DNA from: Granulicella mallensis
Lineage (GTDB): Bacteria > Acidobacteriota > Terriglobia > Terriglobales > Acidobacteriaceae
DNA length: 64,000 bases
NCBI RefSeq assembly: GCF_014203225.1
Contig: NZ_JACHIO010000026.1
Span: forward strand, 28,093-92,092
Direction: 5' to 3'
In this document: in pieces, positions 18,693-27,926 of the stretch
Layout of the letters: the number at the start of each line of letters is the position of its first letter
Position numbering within the stretch: the stretch's first letter is position 1
Notes under the pieces: generated by a model
Told to the model about the DNA's origin: nothing
Seen by the model: the letters and a program-made list of their open reading frames with translations, nothing else
Databases searched by the model: none
Program-made: the position numbers and the translations under genes

Positions 18693-18708
18693 GTGACATC
18701 GCTACCAT
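18693..18708. promoter_or_regulatory. LacI-type operator, site 4 (TonB receptor)
   Basis: GTGACATCGCTACCAT is the reverse complement of ATGGTAGCGATGTCAC, 15 of 16 identical to site 1. It lies 63 bases upstream of the receptor start, in the 255-bp divergent gap that also holds site 3. Confidence 0.75.
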
Positions 18709-18770
18709 GTTTTGAACCGCTTCTCGGCAGCGTCTGTTGCTCATTGCTTTCTTTTGATCGGAGTCTACTC

Positions 18771-21700
18771 ATGTTTCAAGCGAATAAAAAGTGGCCATCA
18801 CATCCATCATGGACCAGGCTTCTTCTCCTACTCTCGTTCACCCTGATTTGTGGGACCAGCCAGATTCGGGCGCAAAACCTGACGGGCCAGAGTTCCTTGT
18901 CCGGCGTCGTGACCGACAACACAGGTGCTGCTGTTGTTGGAGCAGATGTGGCCGTGATCAATACGGAGACAAACGTAACCACAGACGTCATTACTAACAG
19001 TACCGGTTACTTCTTACAAGACAATCTGAATGCAGGGCACTATGACATCAAGGTAACCGCGAAGGGCTTTCAAACGCTGACGCAGAGTGGAATCACGCTG
19101 GAAGCCAGCGAGCGGCGCAATGTCCCGGTCAAGCTCAACGTAGGCTCTGAGTCGACCTCTGTGATCGTCAATTCGGACGCGCCGCTGCTCGAAACGGAGT
19201 CTGTCTCAACGGGGCAGACGATCACCTCTGCCGAACTGGATTCTCTGCCGAATGGCACCAGCTCCATCTATCTGGCGATGTTGGCTCCGGGAACCCAAAG
19301 CCAACTAGCTTCCAACTACCAGCAGAATGGTGGAAGCAACTCTTTGAACACGCCAAGCCAGAGCTTTGGCGCCTATGGCCGTATCGGAGCCAATGAGTTC
19401 AGCCTTGACGGCGCGCCCAATATGGGGAACAACCGTGGAACGGCTATTTCGCCGACGGCCGATGAGCTTGACCAGGTGAAGATCATCAGTACGGCCTTCG
19501 ATGCGCAGCAGGAACATACCTTCGGCGTAACGTTTATTCAGACAACCAAGGCGGGAACCAACGATATACACGGTACCGCCCGGCTTCGTTATGACAATTC
19601 GACTTTTGATGCCTTCCAACATTTCCAGAAGCTGACCTATCTCTATCAACGGCGGATAGCCGGGTGCGATACGAGTCCAAAATCAAGTGCCTGCCAACTG
19701 GCAAACACGAAGTTCGGGCTTCCAACCAACGAGGAATATGCACCCAGCGGGTCTATTGGTGGTCCCGTGTATATCCCCCACGTGTTTGATGGCCGCAACA
19801 AGCTGTTTTTCTTCGCGGCTTTTTATCGCATCGGATTTGGGGGTGGGACGCCGAAGGTTGCTGCCGTTCCAACAGCGCAGGAGCGGGTGGGAAACTTCTC
19901 TGACCTACCGCAGACCACGTCGATTCCTACCACCGCCGGTTATGCGGGTAAAACCTTTGCTCAGAACTGCCCAGGCTCGCCCTTCTTCGGGGCCTATCAG
20001 ATCTATAACCCTTTCCAAATCACTTTCGACTCGAAGGAGGTTCCGCACCGTGCGCCCTTCTGCGGGAACGTCCTCCCCAGCAATCTGCTTTCAAGTCATC
20101 CCCTGGTAGCAGCGGTTAACGCGGCCTATTCCAACCCCTCGCAGGCGAACACGCCTACAGGCAACAACCTGAATTACAACGCAATCACCAACGGCACCTA
20201 TGAGCAGTTCACGAACCGCTTTGACTATGCCTTGAATGAGGCAAATCACTTCTTCTTCCGCTACTCCCTGGGCTACTACACCCTCGCTACAGACGATTTC
20301 ACCAATACCGATATCGGCCAGTTATCGACGCCGCGTTTTATCAAGAATGCTTCTTTTGGCTGGGCGCATAGCCTCTCGGCAAATACAGTAGTCACAGCCA
20401 CGGTGGGAGCGTCCGATTACACCGGCAACGGATCTTTCTATCCGAATGAGGCCGGTTATAAGGCCTCAGACCTGGGGCTGCCTTCTTACATTGACGATTA
20501 CTCGGGAAGTTCCGCCGCGTTTCCCGTCGTAAGCGTTAGTTCCTACACGTCCGTTACCGCGGCTGCGACTAACTATTCGCACTATCGTACGTTGAGTTTT
20601 CGGGGCGATGTAACAACGGTTCGTGGTTCACACGCAATCTCTCTCGGTGCAGAGTGGCGTCAACAGAATGTGGCATTTGACGGCGCGGGCTCATTCTCTG
20701 GGGCCGGAAGCGCGGGCACGTTCGCTTTTGATAACACGTACACACAGGAAGGGAACGGTACGACTTCGAGCTTTCCAACTACGGCGGCCGGCACTTCGTA
20801 CGCATCGCTTCTGCTGGGAATCAACACGAGCGCTTCCATCTATAAGGGCTTGCCCTACTCACGATCAAATCCCTACTACACTTTTTATGCGGGAGACGTA
20901 TGGCGCGTGACTCGCAAGCTCACCATCATTCCCGGCCTGCGTTACGAGTTCGAGTATGGCCCCACCGACAAGCACAACCAGCAAATGGTTGGATGGGATC
21001 CCAACGCCAGTCTGACGATTGCTCCTGCAGCACGGACTGCCTATGCAAACACGTATAGCACCGCTTCAGCCGCTCTTAAAGCGATTCTTCCACCGTCTAT
21101 TACTGTGGCGGGTGGTCCAATCTATGCGGGTGTTAATGGGGCTTCGACACGTCAATGGCAGAACAACTGGCGCTTTATGCCGAGACTTGGCCTATCGTAT
21201 GCCTTCACGCCGAAGACCGTCCTGCGAGCAGGCTATGGGCTCTTCTACGATTCGCTCAGCATCGTGAATGAAAATGGAACTACGTTGAACGGAGGTTTCT
21301 CGTCCTTGACGGGACCTGTCGCGACATCCGACACCACGCACTACGGTTCGAATTTCACGCCGGGAAGCACTCCGTTGTCCGATCCCTTCCCGGAATCGAA
21401 CGGCAGCCGCTTTGTTTCACAGGTTGGTAGCTCTCTCGGCGCCGATTATTACTCGGCGTATGCCTCCACCCTGGGTGTGTATAACCATGATCGTGTGCCC
21501 GCCCGCTCAAATCGCGTGCAGTTCAGTGTCGAACATCAATTCAAGGCGACAACGTTGGTCCAAATTGCGTATGTGGCGTCACGCACGACGGACATTACCC
21601 TGGATGGCAATGCCAATAACACGCACACGAATACAGCAACGCCCACCATCAATTCGACGGCGATTCCTGCTTCGTTCTTCGCTGGTGGGCTGAGCCCCAA

Positions 21701-22697
21701 TGCTCTTTCGAACACGCTTCTGACGCAGAAGGTGGCGAATCCTTTTTACGTAAACAACTTCTCCGGACTGGCGACTACGGATTCGGCGCTCTATAACCAA
21801 CTCAGCAAGAGCAGCTACTCGACTTCGTCGACGATCCAGGTTGCGAACCTGGTGCGCCCGTATCCTCAGATGTCCGGTCTGCAGCTCTACCAGTTCAATG
21901 GAACCTCGCAGTTTCAGGAGATCCAGGTGAATGCCTTCAAGCGTGTCAGCGATGGATTGACCGCGACACTTGCGTACCAGTGGAATTATCAGAAGGACCG
22001 CGACTACTATCAGAACGCGTTCGACACCCACCCGAGCCTTGAATCAAGCAACCAGAGCCCGCCATGGCGCTTCACGGCATCAGCAGTGTATCGCCTGCCC
22101 TGGGGCCGCGGACAGCAGTGGCTTCAGCACGGATGGAAAGAGGCAGTTTTCGGTGGATACGTTCTTGCCGCTACTGCTGAACTTCAGCCTGGCCCGTTAC
22201 TTAATTTCCCGAACCTGTTCTATGTGGGAGATGTTAAGGCTATTAAGTTGAAGAAACCCACCTATGTTCAGAACGACGCTACCGGCGTCAACTATGTTCA
22301 GTCGTTCAATGCCGCGCCTGTAACCACGCTGTCGTATGCGACTGCTGCGAACGGTGCCGTTACCTGTTCTTATACCGGCACAGGGTTCGTAGACACTTTG
22401 GTGACGAACTACAGCGTATGCCAACCCAACGCTTACAACCTGAGGGTCTTTCCCACTCATGTTGAGGGGGTACGGCAGCAGGGAATTGCGAACTACAACG
22501 CGAACCTGGGTAAGACCTTTTCCCCGACAGATCGCATCAGGTTCACTCCCCAGTTGTATGTGTTCAACCTCTTCAATCACCAGCGCTCCGCGGGGGCAAC
22601 TACGTCGCCGACTAGCACGCAGTTTGGTCAAACGAACTCTGACCAGTCAGGTGCGAACGCTCGAGGTATTACCCTGGCATTTCTTTTGAACTTCTAG
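18771..22697 (+). CDS. TonB-dependent receptor with carboxypeptidase-regulatory-like domain
   Basis: This outer-membrane receptor of 1308 residues probably imports the oligosaccharide released by the neighbouring enzymes. A signal peptide ends at SQIRAQ. A CarboxypepD_reg-like domain follows at about 40-125 (SGVVTDNTGAAVVGADVAVINTET). Then come a plug (NEFSLDGAPNMGN), a long beta-barrel with segments such as RFMPRLGLSYAF and FFRYSLGYY, and a C-terminal ITLAFLLNF with the terminal Phe of barrel proteins. I use the ATG at 18771 (CGGAG 8 bases upstream); the frame is open to 18693, but that start would lie on the operator. No SusD-like lipoprotein adjoins. Site 4 upstream places it in the LacI regulon. 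Confidence 0.92.
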   Translation: MFQANKKWPSHPSWTRLLLLLSFTLICGTSQIRAQNLTGQSSLSGVVTDNTGAAVVGADVAVINTETNVTTDVITNSTGYFLQDNLNAGHYDIKVTAKGFQTLTQSGITLEASERRNVPVKLNVGSESTSVIVNSDAPLLETESVSTGQTITSAELDSLPNGTSSIYLAMLAPGTQSQLASNYQQNGGSNSLNTPSQSFGAYGRIGANEFSLDGAPNMGNNRGTAISPTADELDQVKIISTAFDAQQEHTFGVTFIQTTKAGTNDIHGTARLRYDNSTFDAFQHFQKLTYLYQRRIAGCDTSPKSSACQLANTKFGLPTNEEYAPSGSIGGPVYIPHVFDGRNKLFFFAAFYRIGFGGGTPKVAAVPTAQERVGNFSDLPQTTSIPTTAGYAGKTFAQNCPGSPFFGAYQIYNPFQITFDSKEVPHRAPFCGNVLPSNLLSSHPLVAAVNAAYSNPSQANTPTGNNLNYNAITNGTYEQFTNRFDYALNEANHFFFRYSLGYYTLATDDFTNTDIGQLSTPRFIKNASFGWAHSLSANTVVTATVGASDYTGNGSFYPNEAGYKASDLGLPSYIDDYSGSSAAFPVVSVSSYTSVTAAATNYSHYRTLSFRGDVTTVRGSHAISLGAEWRQQNVAFDGAGSFSGAGSAGTFAFDNTYTQEGNGTTSSFPTTAAGTSYASLLLGINTSASIYKGLPYSRSNPYYTFYAGDVWRVTRKLTIIPGLRYEFEYGPTDKHNQQMVGWDPNASLTIAPAARTAYANTYSTASAALKAILPPSITVAGGPIYAGVNGASTRQWQNNWRFMPRLGLSYAFTPKTVLRAGYGLFYDSLSIVNENGTTLNGGFSSLTGPVATSDTTHYGSNFTPGSTPLSDPFPESNGSRFVSQVGSSLGADYYSAYASTLGVYNHDRVPARSNRVQFSVEHQFKATTLVQIAYVASRTTDITLDGNANNTHTNTATPTINSTAIPASFFAGGLSPNALSNTLLTQKVANPFYVNNFSGLATTDSALYNQLSKSSYSTSSTIQVANLVRPYPQMSGLQLYQFNGTSQFQEIQVNAFKRVSDGLTATLAYQWNYQKDRDYYQNAFDTHPSLESSNQSPPWRFTASAVYRLPWGRGQQWLQHGWKEAVFGGYVLAATAELQPGPLLNFPNLFYVGDVKAIKLKKPTYVQNDATGVNYVQSFNAAPVTTLSYATAANGAVTCSYTGTGFVDTLVTNYSVCQPNAYNLRVFPTHVEGVRQQGIANYNANLGKTFSPTDRIRFTPQLYVFNLFNHQRSAGATTSPTSTQFGQTNSDQSGANARGITLAFLLNF

Positions 22698-22720
22698 GCC
22701 ATAGCGAAGTTTGCATTTCA

Positions 22721-22750
22721 GCCGGCGGAAGGGAAAACCTTCCGCCGGTT
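22721..22750 (+). terminator. terminator-like hairpin after the TonB receptor
   Basis: GCCGGCGGAAGG pairs with CCTTCCGCCGGT around a GAAAA loop, 23 bases after the receptor stop. The following T content is modest (TTCCTTATTT). It may also insulate the convergent LacI gene. Confidence 0.65.
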
Positions 22751-22839
22751 CCTTATTTAAGAACACGACCGGTGCGTCGAGCTACATCACCCAGAATGTT
22801 CGCCAGATACGCTCGAGTTCCGAGAGGAAGGCGCCTTGT

Positions 22840-23871
22840 TCAGGCGGCCGGAATACCTGTGCAGCCACATGAGTTTCGAATGATGAACTCAACAGGCAGC
22901 ACAAGTTTAATTCCGAATTCGCTTTCCTGATTTTTGGGTGCCGCAATACGCTCAAAGAGAACGCGAGCGGCCTGTGCCCCAAGGCCTACCGCGGGTTGAC
23001 GAACGACGGTTAGAGCGGGGGAGAGCAGTTTCGCCAGTTCGAGGTCGTCAAAGGCAACCAGCGCAATCTTCTCCGGGATCTGTAGATTTACCTCACGCAA
23101 AGCCTCGAGCATATGGCGCGTGGCAACGTTATTCAGGGTAAAAACTGCTGAAGGACGGTCTGGAGACTTGCTCCATTGCTTTGCAAGTTTGAGTGCGTCT
23201 TCGTAGGACTGGATCGATAGGCGCAGTTCGGGCTTGAGGCCCGCAGACTGCATGGCATTGGTATATCCAAGAATGCGGTGGCTGACCGCATGGGATTCCT
23301 TGTCGTAACCAACGCATACGATGCGCTTATGTCCATGGCCGATGAGGTGCTCAACGGCGGTTTGAGCGCCGCCGAGGTTTTCGACTACGACCTCGTCCGC
23401 CGCGATTCCGCTGAGAGGGCGGTCCAGCGCAACGATGGGGATGCCCTCGTGGAGAAACTCGGTAAGGCTGTCGTTCGACAAGGAAGGAACGACGATGAGC
23501 CCAGCGACACGCTGGCCGATCAGCATCGAGACCTCATTATTCGAGATGTTCCGATCATGTTTCGATGCCACAATCAGTGTCATGTAGCCATGTGCCGAGG
23601 CATAGCTCTCGATGGCAGAGGCGCATTTTCCGAAAAACGGATCTGCCAGGTCCGGAAGAATGAGACCGATGACCTTTGCACGATGGCCCTTGAGAATGCG
23701 GGCTGCCTGATTCGGTCGATATCCCAGCTTGTCAATGGCTGCTTGAATCTTCTTCTTCTTCGCTGCACTGACATAGCTCGTCTCATTCACGAAGCGCGAC
23801 ACCGTGATCGCGCCCACTCCTGCGACACGTGCAACATCCGCAACCGTTGGCATGGAAGATGGTTTTTTCAC
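22840..23871 (-). CDS. LacI family transcriptional regulator, likely controller of the PL8/GH92/GH2 regulon
   Basis: This is a cytoplasmic repressor of 343 residues with the standard layout. A helix-turn-helix lies at residues 9-29 (TVADVARVAGVGAITVSRFVN), the hinge helix follows at about 50-60 (NQAARILKG), and the rest is a periplasmic-binding-protein-like sensor with the ILPDLADPFF and ALDRPLSG segments. LacI proteins bind palindromes with a central CG, and four such sites in promoters at 8342, 11277, 18547 and 18693 surround this gene. I infer that these are its operators. No clear copy precedes its own gene. It lies 43 bases downstream of the membrane protein starting at 25309 and is probably co-transcribed with it. 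The inducer would be a sugar from the degraded glycan. Confidence 0.93.
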   Translation of the reverse strand: MKKPSSMPTVADVARVAGVGAITVSRFVNETSYVSAAKKKKIQAAIDKLGYRPNQAARILKGHRAKVIGLILPDLADPFFGKCASAIESYASAHGYMTLIVASKHDRNISNNEVSMLIGQRVAGLIVVPSLSNDSLTEFLHEGIPIVALDRPLSGIAADEVVVENLGGAQTAVEHLIGHGHKRIVCVGYDKESHAVSHRILGYTNAMQSAGLKPELRLSIQSYEDALKLAKQWSKSPDRPSAVFTLNNVATRHMLEALREVNLQIPEKIALVAFDDLELAKLLSPALTVVRQPAVGLGAQAARVLFERIAAPKNQESEFGIKLVLPVEFIIRNSCGCTGIPAA

Positions 23872-23914
23872 TCGAATCTGTTGTGAGCCTCGTTGCAGGG
23901 CCTGCCCCCTGAGA

Positions 23915-25309
23915 TCAGATGATGTGACATGCTATCGCATCGACATTGCTTGGCGAACCCGCCAACGTATTCAGGTGCAGCAAAATCTCGAAGTTTCGAC
24001 CGGTTGCTCCCTGGTTCAATCCACACTTTGCAAGTGTACTGCGCAGACGGCTTTCATCCCCTAGCAGCTTGCCGGCTGCTTCTGTTCCTTCGCCGTTCTC
24101 TCCGCCAATCAGCAGGACGCGTCCATCCCCATTGGGATTCCTAAGAAGGGCGATCAAGGCGTAAGACTCTCCGGTGGCCCAACCGGGCGCGGTGGCGACG
24201 TAGGTCGCGGCTTCTCCCGTGCGAGGGTGCGTATTTCGGATGATCTCTTGCGTCGTGGATGGATCAAATTCAAAGCGGAAGTCCAGCCGTTCGTTGAATA
24301 GTTTTACCCACGGATTGGAGCGTGAGCTTCCCAGGACGATCAGATTCTTGTCATTCTCGATGTCCGAAAGCTGGATCAATCGTGCTCCCCGAACATCGAC
24401 GGGCCTGGATCTTTCGGCTGCAATCCCGGCGGCCAATGCAACGATCGGCGTATCCACTGTAGATGCTTTGTCTCCCCGCAGGATCACATTGCAAAAGCGA
24501 TTCTGTTCCGGAGTCAGCAACTCGGGGTGAGGAACATACTTGTGGTTCGCGTAGTCGGAGAGCGAGATGGGACCGCCGGTAAAACCTTGAATCTCAGCGA
24601 TATTGGGATCGCTTGTGATGATCATTGTCGGGTTTGGTCCGGAGATGATCGCGGACCATGGAACCAAAAAGGCTAATCGATTACTGTTCGAACGAACATG
24701 CTGCCAAAGCGAAAAGCCGAGGACGACGGTGGAAACGAAAAACACCGCTGCGACCAGAGGCCAAAGGTATCTACTGCGAGTTCCCATGAAAAGGGGGCTC
24801 GTTGGGGTGGCGGCGGTCGGGGCCGGAGCTAGGGTTTGAACGCGAGAGGAAGCTTCTGAGGGCGATGACTCGAAGGACGGATGTGATTCGACGGAGCGTT
24901 CGCGTGTAATTCTAGGGACATATGAGCCAGGCGGAAGACTGAAGCGAAAATCTACGGTCGCGCCTGAGCGTCCATAATGCCGAAGGAGTCGCTTCCGTAC
25001 ATCGCTGGCTGTGACGCGGACGATAGCGTCCTCTCCGGTGTCGTAGGAGGGCAAGCGTCCGAATATCTCGATGCCAAGAATTCTTTCCCGGAGGTTTTCC
25101 TGCCGCCCGGATATCGTCTCTTCGACGATGTATTTGAGAAACTGCCCGCTACGATTGCTTCCGCGGAAGGCTTCGCCTTCGAGGATTTCCTTAAGATGAC
25201 GGCGGATCTCCCGAAGGTGGTCAGGAAGCTTCACCGGGAACGTGAGCTCTTCTCCCTCTTCGTCTACATGTAACGGTTGCGGCATCGGATGTAGCCGCAA
25301 TTTTAGCAT
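23915..25309 (-). CDS. single-span membrane protein of unknown function, acidobacterial type
   Basis: This 464-residue protein has three visible parts. The N-terminal cytoplasmic region (about 30-115) is charged and conserved-looking (LRRH-like helix, FLKYIVEETISGRQENLRERILGIEIFGR, then YDTGEDAIVRVTASDVRKRL); such regions precede various output domains in acidobacterial proteins. A Pro/Ser/Thr-rich linker spans about 135-175. One transmembrane helix follows at about 180-202 (LWPLVAAVFFVSTVVLGFSLW), and then a C-terminal domain of about 260 residues outside the membrane. I recognise no enzyme motif. No good ribosome site marks the ATG at 25309; an ATG 8 codons inside is an alternative. It precedes the LacI gene in one transcription unit. 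Confidence 0.75.
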   Translation of the reverse strand: MLKLRLHPMPQPLHVDEEGEELTFPVKLPDHLREIRRHLKEILEGEAFRGSNRSGQFLKYIVEETISGRQENLRERILGIEIFGRLPSYDTGEDAIVRVTASDVRKRLLRHYGRSGATVDFRFSLPPGSYVPRITRERSVESHPSFESSPSEASSRVQTLAPAPTAATPTSPLFMGTRSRYLWPLVAAVFFVSTVVLGFSLWQHVRSNSNRLAFLVPWSAIISGPNPTMIITSDPNIAEIQGFTGGPISLSDYANHKYVPHPELLTPEQNRFCNVILRGDKASTVDTPIVALAAGIAAERSRPVDVRGARLIQLSDIENDKNLIVLGSSRSNPWVKLFNERLDFRFEFDPSTTQEIIRNTHPRTGEAATYVATAPGWATGESYALIALLRNPNGDGRVLLIGGENGEGTEAAGKLLGDESRLRSTLAKCGLNQGATGRNFEILLHLNTLAGSPSNVDAIACHII

Positions 25310-25513
25310 CTGGGGGAGAGCCCGGTCAGATCAGCTCTTTTCCGATGGTGACGAGAACCTGTTAGTTGGGGGTATCTACCGTTAAAACTGTAAGGTGCAT
25401 GGAATGAACCATTTAGGGGAGGGGTTACAGCGGAGCCTAACGTTGTTGTCAAACGCTCGCAGGGGGTAGGGTTGTGCTCACGTTCTGACAAGGACGATGG
25501 GAGGTATTACCTC

Positions 25514-25831
25514 ATGACGACGGAATTTAGCGGCACGGGAATTCAAACATGGACTAGCGTCGACATCTCGGCGGTAGATATGGCTTCGAAGTCGGTACGC
25601 TTTTCATACTTCGGCGGTACGGATCAGATCTCCAAGGACCTTAAAGAGGAGGAGTGCCGAGCCGCCAGCCTGGGCCCGTTCGTCGGCACTCCTTTGAAGT
25701 CCCGCCGGTTTCGGGCATTGGCTCGAAATGCCGCACGATCGGGGAAGCGGCTCGTGATTGAGATTCACGATCAGAACCCCGTCAAGACGATATCCAGTCA
25801 GTCAACAGCAATGTCCGCCATTCCGCTCTAG
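25514..25831 (+). CDS. small protein of unknown function
   Basis: This 105-residue basic protein has no signal peptide and no membrane span. GGGAGGT lies 8 bases before the ATG at 25514, a strong site; the frame extends upstream to 25472 without one. The N-terminal part is Ser/Thr-rich, and the middle (KSRRFRALARNAARSGKRLVIEIHD) is strongly cationic. I recognise no family. It is divergent from the 25309 gene and convergent with the HugZ-like gene, so no operon hints at its role. Confidence 0.5.
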   Translation: MTTEFSGTGIQTWTSVDISAVDMASKSVRFSYFGGTDQISKDLKEEECRAASLGPFVGTPLKSRRFRALARNAARSGKRLVIEIHDQNPVKTISSQSTAMSAIPL

Positions 25832-25892
25832 CCATAGCTGACTCAACCAGGGAGTGGTTCGCTGGCAACCGACCGGACGCCGTTCTGTAGAT

Positions 25893-26690
25893 TTAAATCT
25901 TTTCTTCGGCTGCTCGAACCATCTCCACGAGTACCTTGCGGGTCTCGTCGGCGGTCTGGACTTCGCGAAGGAAGTTGATGCGCGTACCCTTCATCCCTTC
26001 TGCGGTCTTCAGGCGGAGATGGAAGCCGAGCCGGTCGACCGCGGTCATTGTTGCTTCGGTCGCATGGAAGCTGGCATGAACCTTAGCCAGCAAAATCATT
26101 GCCGGGATGTGATCGGTATTCATGTGTCCGAGAATCCTCGGAGCGGACTCTGCGAGCGGATCGATCCTGGCAGAGGTGTAGTCCTCGGCGGTAACCCATC
26201 CCATGACGCCGAATCCACCGACGTAGTAGATGTCGAGAGGTTGTAGGCGATAGAAGCCGAAATCTTTGAAGTCTACCCAGGAACGGCTGTTTTCGTATCG
26301 AGACAAGTAGATTTCGCGAGCGTCACGGATCTCTTCGTCGGGTATAGGGAGGATGTCGCCGACGAGTGTTGCGCGTGCCGTGCCGAGAGGATCTCCATCG
26401 CCGGCTTGCCCCACAAACAGGCTTGCCCGAGGATCAGCCTGAAGATTCTGGGTGTGCATGGCCATATTGCTGATCAGGAAGATCGGCCGTCCGCTCCCGT
26501 CGATGGCATAGGGCATGAGTGAACCGAATGGATATCCGGCCCGCTTTAGCGAGACGGTGGAGAGCGTTGCGATGGTGCTGAGTGAAACTAAGGTACGGAC
26601 TCGCTCGGCATAGGTCGGCTCCGGAAGTTGTGGTCCGCCGGGGCCTGTGTATGCGTGCTTGCGAGGTGAATTGATCTCTGTAGTGGGCAT
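25893..26690 (-). CDS. HugZ-like pyridoxamine-5'-phosphate-oxidase-fold protein with DUF2470 domain
   Basis: This cytoplasmic protein of 265 residues has an N-terminal split barrel of the PNPOx type at about 25-165 (ATLSTVSLKRAGYPFGSLMPYAID, FLISNMAMHTQNLQADPRASLFV). A DUF2470 domain follows at about 180-262 (ILGHMNTDHIPAMILLAK). This pair of domains is that of HugZ/HutZ haem-degrading proteins and relatives. In characterised members a His in the C-terminal domain contributes to haem binding, and HMNTDH is the candidate here. No haem uptake gene adjoins, so a haem oxygenase role is only a family inference and flavin or F420-type substrates remain possible. It stands alone. Confidence 0.85.
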   Translation of the reverse strand: MPTTEINSPRKHAYTGPGGPQLPEPTYAERVRTLVSLSTIATLSTVSLKRAGYPFGSLMPYAIDGSGRPIFLISNMAMHTQNLQADPRASLFVGQAGDGDPLGTARATLVGDILPIPDEEIRDAREIYLSRYENSRSWVDFKDFGFYRLQPLDIYYVGGFGVMGWVTAEDYTSARIDPLAESAPRILGHMNTDHIPAMILLAKVHASFHATEATMTAVDRLGFHLRLKTAEGMKGTRINFLREVQTADETRKVLVEMVRAAEEKI

Positions 26691-26774
26691 CTGTCTTCGA
26701 CTCCTGCAACTATCGTACGTTGCTCCTGAGCCTGTGATCTAAAGCACTACATCACTAGCGACGATAACGTCAGC

Positions 26775-27905
26775 CTATTTCTGTGTCGCGATGTGGGAGA
26801 CATCGATGTCCGTAACCGGCTGCTCCCCGTAGTTCGCGGCATAGACATGCCCGGCTACAGGATCGACCGCAAGAGCGTACGGACTCCTGCCCGCGTCATG
26901 CGTGCCGATCACAGTATTCTTTGTGCTGTCGATCACCGTAATGCTGTTGCTGTGAACATTCGCGACATAAACACGGTTATGCGTGGGATCGACCGCGACC
27001 GCCTGGGGGTGTTTGCCTACGTGCATCGTGGCAATGACCTTTCTCGTCGTGAGGTCAATGGCGCTGACGGTTTCATCGCCGTAATTCACGGCATAGAGCA
27101 CATGCGTAATGGGATTGATCGCAACCGCACAAGGAATGGCTCCGACAGAGATAGTGCTTACTGCGTGCGTCTTTTCATTGAGCGTCACAATATCGGCGGT
27201 TCCGGTATGGGCCAAATAAAGAGTGTCTGAAGGTTCATCGAAGGCAAGGCCCCAGAGATGCGGCCCGACTGCAACTTTGGTCATTGCACCCGTCGCGCCA
27301 TTGATCATCCGGATATTGGGGTCCTCATAGGTCATAAGAAAGATCGTGTTGCTGCGGAGATCGAGGGCGATCCCATCCGCGCTGCCAACCTTCAGTGCCT
27401 GTGACGCATTCGTCGCGCCGTCGATGACCGTAACCGCATTACTGTAGGTATAGGTCACGTAGACCTTGTTGGTGGCCTCGTTCACCGCGAGCACATAAGG
27501 ATGAGAGCCGCCTTGAATCGTCGCGATCACCACATCCTGTCCACCGTCGATCACACTGATCGAGTTGCTATCGGTATTGACCACATAGATCCGGTTCGTA
27601 ACCTGATTGATGGCGAGCGCGATGGGGGCGCTACCCACCTTCACTGTCCGGGCCGACCCGTTTTGTGTGTCCAGGACTGAAACCGTTCCCGCACCCTCAT
27701 TAACGGCATAGACTTTGTGGTTGGAGGGATTGACCGCAACCCCGAGGCTGGTGATCAGTCTGCCCTGCAGCGCGTTGCTCTCCCCATGGGCTCCGCCGGC
27801 CACGCCGGCAAGCACTATGGCAGCCACCACACTACGGGCAGGCAAAGTGCGGAGGAAGCGGGGAATCGAAAAATCAGGCTGGCGACGGCTGAGATGAAGA
27901 TTCAT
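26775..27905 (-). CDS. secreted YVTN-type beta-propeller repeat protein
   Basis: The 376-residue product has a signal sequence (VVAAIVLAGVAGGAHG) followed by about eight repeats of roughly 42 residues with the YVTN pattern. Examples are NHKVYAVNEGAGTVSVLD, TNRIYVVNTDSNSISVIDGG, TNKVYVTYTYSNAVTVIDG and HNRVYVANVHSNSITVIDS. Such proteins fold as seven- or eight-bladed propellers in the periplasm or at the surface. No catalytic residues are apparent, so its role is unknown and it may bind proteins or polymers. I use the ATG at 27905, preceded by GAGG; the frame begins at a TTG four codons earlier. It is divergent from a ThuA-domain gene. Confidence 0.87.
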   Translation of the reverse strand: MNLHLSRRQPDFSIPRFLRTLPARSVVAAIVLAGVAGGAHGESNALQGRLITSLGVAVNPSNHKVYAVNEGAGTVSVLDTQNGSARTVKVGSAPIALAINQVTNRIYVVNTDSNSISVIDGGQDVVIATIQGGSHPYVLAVNEATNKVYVTYTYSNAVTVIDGATNASQALKVGSADGIALDLRSNTIFLMTYEDPNIRMINGATGAMTKVAVGPHLWGLAFDEPSDTLYLAHTGTADIVTLNEKTHAVSTISVGAIPCAVAINPITHVLYAVNYGDETVSAIDLTTRKVIATMHVGKHPQAVAVDPTHNRVYVANVHSNSITVIDSTKNTVIGTHDAGRSPYALAVDPVAGHVYAANYGEQPVTDIDVSHIATQK

Positions 27906-27926
27906 GTTGTGATACAACCTCGTTAG

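Noticed and set aside
23925..23945. GTGACATGCTATCGCAT before the first LacI gene as a fifth operator
   Set aside because: It is one base longer in the core and mismatched in the right half, and it lies in the 3' coding end of the upstream gene; too weak to call.
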